NCBI RefSeq assembly: GCF_015999545.1
Contig: NZ_CP065546.1
Span: forward strand, 1,798,001-1,862,000
Reading direction: 5' to 3'
DNA length: 64,000 nt
DNA from: Lysinibacillus sp. JNUCC-52
GTDB taxonomy: Bacteria > Bacillota > Bacilli > Bacillales_A > Planococcaceae
The notes under the pieces were generated by a model. The model worked only from the letters and a program-made list of their open reading frames with translations, was not told the DNA's origin and searched no databases. This document shows, one piece after another, positions 57,669 to 64,000 of this stretch (positions are counted from its first letter, which is position 1; each line of letters starts with the position of its first letter). Made by a program: the position numbers and the translations under genes.

Positions 57669-58865
57669 ATGACCCAGCAGAAGTCCAACAAGGCGGCTTT
57701 GTACATTTTAATGTTTAATATGTTTATCGCAATGGGGAGTATCGGAATTATTATTCCTGTCATGCCAAAGTACTTACACATATTTGGTGCTGCAGGACAA
57801 GTTCTTGGCATGTTAATTGCAACGTTCGCCTTTGCACAGTTTATATTTTCTCCAATTGCTGGGAATCTTTCGGATCGATATGGTCGAAAAAATTTGATTG
57901 TTTTTGGTCTGATTGTAACTGGTATTGGGCAAATTTCATTTGGGCTATCTACAGATGTGTGGATGCTTTTTGTTGCTCGTTTCTTAGGAGGGCTAGGTTC
58001 TGCCTTTATAGCACCTCCAATTATGGCATTTGTAGCAGATATCACAACGTATGAAGAACGAGGTAAAGGGATGGGCATGTTAGGTGCTGCTATGTCTCTT
58101 GGTTTTATGATTGGACCAGGTATTGGCGGGTTCCTCTCTAAAGTTAGTTTGCATTTCCCATTCTTTATGGCTGGAGGAGCGGCTATTATAGCCTCTATCC
58201 TTTCGTTGGTGTTATTACCTTCTACAAAACCAACTGCTGCTCAAAAAGCACAAAAGCAAGAAAATCTTGCGAAGCAGATGGCGCGTTCAGTCCAAATGCC
58301 TTACTTTGTCATGCTTATTATTATGCTAGTGTTTTCGTTCGGAATCGCCAATTTCCAAACGACATTATCATTATTTGTAACCGAGAAATTTAACTATACA
58401 CCTCCAGATATTGCAATCATCTTAACTGTAGGTGGCGCATTCGGTGTTATTGTGCAAATGTTCATTATCACACCACTCTTTAAGCGCTATGGGGAAATGA
58501 AAGTTGTATTAGTCAATTTATTTATTGCTGCTGTAGCAATCTTCCTCATATTATTTGTTTCTGGCTTCGCATTAATTTTAGTTGTCGCAACAATTTTCTC
58601 TACGGCAACAACACTTATTCGTCCAGCAGTCAACACACTGATTTCTAAGCTTGCTGGCAATGAGCAAGGCTTAGCCGCTGGACTTACCAATGCCTATATG
58701 AGTCTTGGAAATATGATTGGTCCTGCACTTGCGGGTCTTTTATTTGACTGGGATATGAACAGTCCGTATATATTCGGGTCGATTATTTTAATGACATGCT
58801 TCTTACTAGCGCTCATTTGGACCGTAAAAAAGGCTCCACATCTTATGCATCCTGATTCAAATTAG
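57669..58865 (+). CDS. MFS multidrug efflux transporter (Bmr/NorA type)
   Basis: 398 residues, twelve membrane segments. Signature A loop GNLSDRYGRKN between helices 2 and 3; antiporter motif C MSLGFMIGPGIGGFL in helix 5. GGGGGG-type site before the ATG. Drug/H+ antiport is inferred from motif C; substrate unknown. Related to Bmr, Blt and NorA. Confidence 0.9.
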   Translation: MTQQKSNKAALYILMFNMFIAMGSIGIIIPVMPKYLHIFGAAGQVLGMLIATFAFAQFIFSPIAGNLSDRYGRKNLIVFGLIVTGIGQISFGLSTDVWMLFVARFLGGLGSAFIAPPIMAFVADITTYEERGKGMGMLGAAMSLGFMIGPGIGGFLSKVSLHFPFFMAGGAAIIASILSLVLLPSTKPTAAQKAQKQENLAKQMARSVQMPYFVMLIIMLVFSFGIANFQTTLSLFVTEKFNYTPPDIAIILTVGGAFGVIVQMFIITPLFKRYGEMKVVLVNLFIAAVAIFLILFVSGFALILVVATIFSTATTLIRPAVNTLISKLAGNEQGLAAGLTNAYMSLGNMIGPALAGLLFDWDMNSPYIFGSIILMTCFLLALIWTVKKAPHLMHPDSN

Positions 58866-58869
58866 TCCA

Positions 58870-58897
58870 TTGACAATTATTTCAAATATGGTACATT
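58870..58897 (+). promoter_or_regulatory. promoter of the TPP riboswitch-thiW unit
   Basis: TTGACA (58870-58875), 16 bp, TACATT (58892-58897), about 35 bp before the aptamer. Confidence 0.65.
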
Positions 58898-58925
58898 TAT
58901 TATCGAAAAATTAAATCGTTTAACA

Positions 58926-59018
58926 CCACTAGGGGAGTCTTTACAAGGCTGAGACGTATATGTTCATATACGGACCCTTTGAACCTGATCTAGTTCACAC
59001 TAGCGGAGGGAAGTGGCG
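58926..59018 (+). ncRNA. TPP riboswitch (thi box)
   Basis: Canonical parts in order: CACTAGGGGAGTC, GGCTGAGA, the variable P3 hairpin (CGTATATG / CATATACG), GGACCCTTTGAACCTGATC and TAGCGGAGGGAAGTGG. Binds thiamine pyrophosphate. The next hairpin (59051-59085) is the terminator expression platform. Confidence 0.96.
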
Positions 59019-59050
59019 ACACTTGCTTTTGTGTAATTTAAAAATGCAAG

Positions 59051-59087
59051 GCCGCTTCCTTTCGTTACTAGGAAGCGGCTTTTTTGT
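59051..59087 (+). terminator. riboswitch-controlled terminator
   Basis: GCCGCTTCCT / AGGAAGCGGC with a 9-base loop and TTTTTT. It lies ahead of thiW, so TPP binding should stop transcription here. Confidence 0.9.
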
Positions 59088-59104
59088 ATTCATCAGGCAG
59101 TGCT

Positions 59105-59218
59105 ATCGGCGATTTGTCCGATTTTATCGGCGATTTTGTGAGGTCTCTCGGCGATTTGCCCCGTTTTATCGGCGATTTCTCACATTTTATCGGCGATTCA
59201 CTGAGTTCTATCGGCGAT
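59105..59218 (+). repeat. six-unit ATCGGCGAT array, 21-bp period
   Basis: Cores at 59105, 59126, 59147 (CTCGGCGAT), 59168, 59189 and 59210, each exactly 21 bp apart. Spacers between cores differ. Located between the riboswitch terminator and thiW. Confidence 0.85.
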
Positions 59219-59249
59219 TCATCGCACAAAACTAAAAGGAGTAACTATC

Positions 59250-59741
59250 ATGTCTATTCGAAAACTAACTACTATGGCTTTATTAGTAGCTATTGCAGTA
59301 GCAGGCTCTATTTTTGTCTCCATTCCAACTGGCATTGCACGTGCCTATCCTGTACAACATGCGATCAACGTCATCTGTGCCATTCTATTAGGTCCTATGC
59401 CTTCTATCGTCGTTGCTATAGTTACAGCATTGATTCGTATCTTAACAGGCACAGGCTCCCTTTTAGCGATTCCTGGAAGCGTCATCGGTGCAGCATGTGC
59501 GGCCTTTGCTTATAAATACAGTCGCAGCAATTGGCTTGCTGGTGCTGGTGAAGTATTTGGCACAGGTATTCTTGCCTCATTAGTCGCTGTTCCATATGCG
59601 CAATTATTTATGGGAACGTCTGTCGGTGCATTATTTTTTATGCCTGCATTTTTTACATCTAGTTTAATCGGGGCCGTTCTTGGCATGATGATGGCTAGCA
59701 GTCTACGGAAAACTGCGCCCCATTTTCTTATTACGAAATAG
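59250..59741 (+). CDS. thiW: ThiW, S component of an ECF thiazole transporter
   Basis: 163 residues, five to six membrane segments, with ThiW signature SIPTGIARAYPVQHAINVICAILLGP. AAAGGAG 9 bases before the ATG. Under a TPP riboswitch, so it takes up a thiamine precursor (thiazole part in known ThiW). ECF energising genes are not in the window. Confidence 0.93.
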   Translation: MSIRKLTTMALLVAIAVAGSIFVSIPTGIARAYPVQHAINVICAILLGPMPSIVVAIVTALIRILTGTGSLLAIPGSVIGAACAAFAYKYSRSNWLAGAGEVFGTGILASLVAVPYAQLFMGTSVGALFFMPAFFTSSLIGAVLGMMMASSLRKTAPHFLITK

Positions 59742-59752
59742 CTATGTTTATA

Positions 59753-59796
59753 AAAAAACGATGACACATGCTTTTTGCATTGTGCCATCGTTTTTT
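59753..59796. terminator. bidirectional terminator after thiW
   Basis: AAAAAACGATGACACATGC / GCATTGTGCCATCGTTTTTT stem, one mismatch, between convergent genes. Confidence 0.92.
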
Positions 59797-59798
59797 AT

Positions 59799-62393
59799 TT
59801 ATGAGCGTTTTTTCATGCCTTTTAATAACTGTGCAACATTCGTATCCTCTGACTGGACAGTCGCTTCTTCAACAGGCTTTTCTTTCTTATTCCTTGTTAT
59901 AAAGCTCCATCCAAAGCGTCGAATCGTAATATCTACGAAGAATAATAGCATCCCCGTTAATAGTAACCATGTTGCAATATTTTGGCGCTCTGCTCCTTTG
60001 TTGGTGAAATTACGGAACACGTCTTGTGGTTCTTTCAAGACAGAGCCACCCGTTTGCTTCGTTAGTTGCTCGACAAGTGTTTCATTCACAGGACGTAATT
60101 CATATTCTGCACTGTACGGTACGCTTAGACCAGCCTGGTAAATAGCCTGCTCTTCGTCAGCAATACGGAAAAAAATCAATCCTGGTTTCGCTTGCACTAC
60201 TGCCCGTACTTGCGATGCGGAAATCGTTTCAAGCTGTAAATCAAGCTCCTCACCCGCTTCATCGACAGCGACAATATCTAAAAACGCTGCTTCATTTGTC
60301 GGATCAGTGATGAGAAATGAGCCGTCTGTATCGAGTCGTACATCATAGGCCACATCATTATAGCTTGGTAGCATTTGCGAAATGATTGTTTGCCAAAATG
60401 ATCCCCATTCCTGCCATCTTGCCCAGTCACCAGCCCATTTCCCTGTCGAATCTGATGTGAAAGCAAAAGTTTTACCAAGCCCATATTGCCATTGGGCCAA
60501 TACAGGGTCTTCCTTCTCACTTTCAGCTATCACAGCAGCTCCCTGCTTTGCCGTCGTGCCAATATATGCATTCATTTGTGGCACACCTTTTGCAAATAGT
60601 GTATTCCATCCAGTTGCATTATAAATTGTAGGATAAAACGGATTGTCCTCTATATAAGTACGGGAAATCATCGCTGTTTCACGGGATAAAATTGAAGGAA
60701 TTGTTTGTTCATCAATAACATCATAGAAACGACCACTACCCATTTCACTTAATGACTGAAGTAAGTTGCCATCTGCATCTTGTCCAATCGCCACTGTAGA
60801 AAGTGTAATCCCTTGTTCCTTCCCATTTTCAATTAAATCCTCATAATTGCCTGATTGTGACTGTCCATCTGTTAGTAAAATAATATGCTTTCTCTGCAAT
60901 TTTAAATCTGCCAAACTATCATATGCTGCTGAAAGGGAGCTATATATTTCCGTACCCCCACCAGGCGTCACTGATAAAATCGTATCGACTGCTTCCTCTT
61001 TATTACCAAGGGGGGCCGTTTCGATGATTTCCCAAGGGCGATCATCGAAGGCAATAAACCCGAGCGTATCCTCATCACGTAACATTTCCACTGATCGTGC
61101 GGCTGCTTCTTTCGCTAGCTCTAATTTTGAACCATACATACTTCCTGAACGGTCTAGTACGATGACAAGTCCTAGCGATGGTAATTGCTCTTTACCTTTT
61201 ATCTCCATTTCAACAGGTAACAATGTTTCAATCGGCGTTTTGAAATAGCCACCCAAGCCAAAGCTATTTTCACCACCGACCATTGTAAAACCAACACCGA
61301 AGTTTTTAACTGCCTGCTCAATAACACTCATCTTCGCTTCACCGACTAAGTGGCCTGGTACATTATCAAAAATAATAGCGTTATATTGCAAATAGCTAGA
61401 AAGTTCATTTGGCAAGCTTGCTGCATTTATCACATCATAGGAAATTGAATTCGTCCCTAGCGCTGCAGCAATAGGTGATGCCGTATCGTAGCCGTTAACA
61501 ATAAGTAAATGTGGCTCGCTTTGCACCATTGTAATACTTGTTAATTTATTATTTTCAAAAATAGCATCCTGTCCAACTTGCACCTGTGCCTCATATTTTA
61601 CAAGCCCCTCTGCAGTTGCGGTATGTTTATATGTGAAAACATTTGAACCTTGTGCAAGTTCCACCGACTCACGATGAATGAGTTCATCATTTTCGTACAG
61701 TAATAGTTCACCTTGTTCTGCAGCTGTAGCATTTACTTCCGTTACAAGCTGCTGCTGTTCACCTACATAAGCTACTTGTGGTGTGACAAAACTTTTAAGT
61801 GACACATCATTCGTCACGTTTTGATGGAACGGAACGACATCTACACTAATATTGGAGCCCTTTAGCTTCGTAGCAAAATCTATCGCACTGCCTTGGGTTT
61901 CATTAGCATCCGTTAGTAAAACAAGTCTTGTTGCCTTTTTCGGATCGACAATACCCGTAGCCAGTTGAAGACTTTGCTCAATATTCGTTTGGTCAGTTCC
62001 TTTAACTTCAGTAAATTTAGGAACTTCTTTTAAAGATTTCGATAAAATCGCTTCTGTTTGGAGAGTTGATGAAAAAGAGTAAATCCCTGCAAGTTGTTCA
62101 TCCTTTTTCGATTTCAAACTTTCCTCTATAAAACTAGTCATTTCCGCTTCTGTGTTATTCATTGAAGCAGAACGGTCCATTAAATATAATACTTGCTCGT
62201 CCTTTACTGGTAATAAAATATAGGGCGCTGCGAGTGCGAAAACCAAACAACCGATTGCTATTATACGAATGCTCATGACGACTAGATGACTTTTTTTCAG
62301 GCGCATACGCTCTTGCCAATAAGACCATCCAAAGTATATAAACAATGGTACTAATAACAATAAGGCTAATGGCGTATCAATTCGTAAATCCAC
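59799..62393 (-). CDS. membrane protein with two VWA-like domains and a GATase-like domain
   Basis: 864 residues. N-terminal membrane segments (PLALLLLVPLFIYFGWSY; VMSIRIIAIGCLVFALAAPYI), a VWA-like domain with the MIDAS-like DRSASM, a Rossmann-like domain (VNGYDTASPIAAAL...AIIFDNVPGH) like class I glutamine amidotransferases but without an obvious catalytic Cys, a second VWA with DRSGSM and LTDGQSQSG, then a beta-sandwich and a final membrane segment. Overlaps the upstream VWA gene by 17 bp. Related operons often encode MoxR ATPase and DUF58 genes. Function unknown. Confidence 0.85.
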   Translation of the reverse strand: MDLRIDTPLALLLLVPLFIYFGWSYWQERMRLKKSHLVVMSIRIIAIGCLVFALAAPYILLPVKDEQVLYLMDRSASMNNTEAEMTSFIEESLKSKKDEQLAGIYSFSSTLQTEAILSKSLKEVPKFTEVKGTDQTNIEQSLQLATGIVDPKKATRLVLLTDANETQGSAIDFATKLKGSNISVDVVPFHQNVTNDVSLKSFVTPQVAYVGEQQQLVTEVNATAAEQGELLLYENDELIHRESVELAQGSNVFTYKHTATAEGLVKYEAQVQVGQDAIFENNKLTSITMVQSEPHLLIVNGYDTASPIAAALGTNSISYDVINAASLPNELSSYLQYNAIIFDNVPGHLVGEAKMSVIEQAVKNFGVGFTMVGGENSFGLGGYFKTPIETLLPVEMEIKGKEQLPSLGLVIVLDRSGSMYGSKLELAKEAAARSVEMLRDEDTLGFIAFDDRPWEIIETAPLGNKEEAVDTILSVTPGGGTEIYSSLSAAYDSLADLKLQRKHIILLTDGQSQSGNYEDLIENGKEQGITLSTVAIGQDADGNLLQSLSEMGSGRFYDVIDEQTIPSILSRETAMISRTYIEDNPFYPTIYNATGWNTLFAKGVPQMNAYIGTTAKQGAAVIAESEKEDPVLAQWQYGLGKTFAFTSDSTGKWAGDWARWQEWGSFWQTIISQMLPSYNDVAYDVRLDTDGSFLITDPTNEAAFLDIVAVDEAGEELDLQLETISASQVRAVVQAKPGLIFFRIADEEQAIYQAGLSVPYSAEYELRPVNETLVEQLTKQTGGSVLKEPQDVFRNFTNKGAERQNIATWLLLTGMLLFFVDITIRRFGWSFITRNKKEKPVEEATVQSEDTNVAQLLKGMKKRS

Positions 62394-64000
62394 GGCGTCG
62401 TTGCACCTCCCACTCTGCTACAAGCAAACATAAAATAATGAGTATTAACCAAGGAACAAATGAAGCCTTTGATACTTCTTCCTTACCATTAGGCTGAAGT
62501 TCTCCAAGTGTATAACTTGTTCCTTCTTCTATTACACGTTCAGGTGCCTGTAGTTGCACGATAAGGCGTTTTTCTTCACTGCTTGAGCGAGCCGTGTAAA
62601 TACCTGGCTGCATCGGTGCAGTTATTAAGCCATTAGTGATTGTCGATAAAAATTCATCGTCCTGAGAATAGACACTCCAATCACCTTGTGCTAACGCAAC
62701 TGAACGTTGCTCATTTGGTACGAAAATGCCAAGAGAGCCTACTGATTCAGATAATTGTTGTGTCGCACTCCATAAAAATAACGGGAACGAAGGATATAAC
62801 GGCCAGTCCGTATCAGCAATATCAGCTAAAACGATGATATCGCCTTGCGGTGATCGTTGAATAAATGGTTTATCACCTACTGTGGCAATTGTCTTATAGC
62901 CATCAAAAGCAGGATACAGAGCACTTACATAAATATCATTTAACTCACTAAATGCAAATAAAGCATCGCTCGTTGTTTTGACCTCACCATTGATTTCCCT
63001 TTTTTCTACATCATCACGTCCAATTAACACTAACGGTCGCTGCATGTTTTGAAGTAATGACGTTTGGTTTGTTACGATGGTAGCATTTTCGTTATCCGCT
63101 AGTTGTAATGACGGTACTATCTTTACATGATCGCTAATCGATTGGAAGCCCTTTTGAATAAGTTGATGCATGTTTTGATCGACAACGATATTCGATGTAG
63201 CTGTTTGAAGCACAACTGATTGTTTATTATCCACCACATAATCATCTTCCACATTAATGTTAGCTGTTATAGTATCCATTAACGGTAAATCTTTAAATGT
63301 TTTAGTCGTTGCCTCGTTTTCTGCTAAAGAAATTTGCTCTTCGATTACTACTTCACCTTGACTATTTTGTAATGCAATTGTCAGCTCATGTTTCTGGTCG
63401 GTATCATTTTGCAACTGCACTAATGCCATTGTAGATTGCCCATCTGTAGTAGCGGCAAAGCGTGTTATCGCAACATTTGCTAACCCCTTCTCAGAACCAT
63501 ATACGAGCCATTTTACTGAATTTTTCTCCATCGGCAATTGCTTTTTATCAAGTGAATCTGTAAAGACGTAAATCGATGTTTGTGTATCACCGACAAATGC
63601 TTGTGCGACGTCAAGCGCTTTATTCATTTGCGCAGTTTCATACGTTACATGTAAATCTTGTATCGCTTTTTCAATACTTTTCACATTCGTTTCCTGCTGT
63701 AGTACTGCTTGTGGCGTATTGCCAGTTGTAATCAACGTGATAGGTCGACCTTCAAGTTGATCTACTAATGATTGCATTTCTTTTTTATGTGCATCAAATG
63801 TGGATTGCTCTTTGCCAGCGAGCATTGTAGCAGACGTATCCACGATAAATATCGTCTGCGCACCAGCAATAGTGCTTTTTTTCATATACGGATTCATTAG
63901 TGCAAGCACTAATAGGAGCAATGCCAGCAATTGCAAATAGAGCAACGCATTTTTTTGTAAATGCTTTAAATATGGGGAAACCCTTGTTTCTTGCATAATT
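62377..64000 (-). CDS. BatA-like VWA membrane protein (cut by window end)
   Basis: At least 539 residues; the frame is open to the last base, and the ATG at 63996 has no visible ribosome site. Homologues continue with an aerotolerance-type N-terminal membrane segment, so the gene probably begins beyond the window. Visible: ETRVSPYLKHLQKNALLYLQLLALLLLVLALMNPYM (residue guide), VWA FIVDTSATML, and a C-terminal membrane segment. Overlaps the next gene, so they form an operon. Confidence 0.85.
   Translation of the reverse strand, partial: IMQETRVSPYLKHLQKNALLYLQLLALLLLVLALMNPYMKKSTIAGAQTIFIVDTSATMLAGKEQSTFDAHKKEMQSLVDQLEGRPITLITTGNTPQAVLQQETNVKSIEKAIQDLHVTYETAQMNKALDVAQAFVGDTQTSIYVFTDSLDKKQLPMEKNSVKWLVYGSEKGLANVAITRFAATTDGQSTMALVQLQNDTDQKHELTIALQNSQGEVVIEEQISLAENEATTKTFKDLPLMDTITANINVEDDYVVDNKQSVVLQTATSNIVVDQNMHQLIQKGFQSISDHVKIVPSLQLADNENATIVTNQTSLLQNMQRPLVLIGRDDVEKREINGEVKTTSDALFAFSELNDIYVSALYPAFDGYKTIATVGDKPFIQRSPQGDIIVLADIADTDWPLYPSFPLFLWSATQQLSESVGSLGIFVPNEQRSVALAQGDWSVYSQDDEFLSTITNGLITAPMQPGIYTARSSSEEKRLIVQLQAPERVIEEGTSYTLGELQPNGKEEVSKASFVPWLILIILCLLVAEWEVQRRRGFTN

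Noticed and set aside
59105-59218. CRISPR-like array
   Set aside because: Cores are only about 9-11 bp with 10-12 bp spacers, no cas genes nearby, and the period of 21 is too short for CRISPR.
58960-59515. Open frames through the TPP riboswitch and 21-bp array
   Set aside because: The 21-bp period keeps frames open artificially; there is no ribosome site and they cover the riboswitch, terminator and thiW.

Overview
The window looks like chromosomal DNA of a low-GC Gram-positive bacterium of the Bacillaceae/Caryophanaceae, most like Lysinibacillus. This rests on AT-rich sequence, strong AGGAGG-type ribosome sites, many TTG/GTG starts, and gene order matching the Bacillus subtilis ktrC-rnjA-rpoY-ykrA-def-pdhABCD-speA-yktA-yktB-ykzI-yktC-ylaF-typA-ylaH-ylaI-ylaL-ylaN-ftsW-pycA chromosome segment. 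The genus is inference. No rRNA, tRNA, phage, insertion sequence with transposase, or CRISPR array was seen.

Layout. 1-4.8 kb: pyruvate carboxylase (cut by the window start), ftsW and ylaN on the minus strand, ylaL-ylaI on the plus strand. 5.0-7.6 kb: a three-gene NMT1-type ABC importer. 7.8-10.4 kb: ylaH, typA and divergent ylaF. 10.9-15.0 kb: M20 amidohydrolase plus AbgT-type transporter with a divergent, unusual regulator. 15.1-20.6 kb: yktC-like phosphatase, ykzI, yktB, yktA, a nitronate monooxygenase and speA. 20.8-24.6 kb: accessory genes (membrane XRE regulator, methyltransferase, lrgAB, an SDR protein with a degenerate active site). 24.7-30.6 kb: pdhABCD and def. 30.8-36.9 kb: a complete 2-aminoethylphosphonate uptake and degradation cassette with a DeoR-type regulator, lying between def and ykrA. 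37.1-40.2 kb: ykrA, a very small peptide gene with its own promoter and terminator, rpoY and rnjA. 40.6-47.7 kb: a TetR/RND efflux pair, a MarR/YhdH oxidoreductase pair and two GNAT acetyltransferases. 47.9-52.5 kb: mprF, ktrC, a TlpA-like thioredoxin and a 2-Cys peroxiredoxin. 52.9-57.3 kb: XRE-cupin regulator plus potABCD. 57.7-59.7 kb: an MFS drug transporter, then a TPP riboswitch controlling thiW. 59.8-64.0 kb: two VWA-domain membrane proteins, the second cut by the window end.

How they work together. Central metabolism dominates: pyruvate enters the TCA cycle through PDH and pyruvate carboxylase. Polyamines are made (SpeA) and imported (PotABCD). RNA turnover and transcription are served by RNase J1 and the epsilon subunit. 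The accessory parts are nutrient scavenging (phosphonate, acyl-amino acids, thiamine precursor, NMT1-type substrate) and defence (MprF, RND, MFS, peroxiredoxin).

The most unusual signals are non-coding or very small: a 23-codon strongly cationic amphipathic peptide gene in a self-contained transcription unit (37954-38114); a six-copy family of long extragenic palindromes; two convergent intergenic regions that share both that palindrome and a near-identical terminator hairpin; a second three-copy GTGCCAGGCAC repeat family; an exact 21-bp-period array between the TPP riboswitch and thiW; and several well-formed operators between divergent genes.
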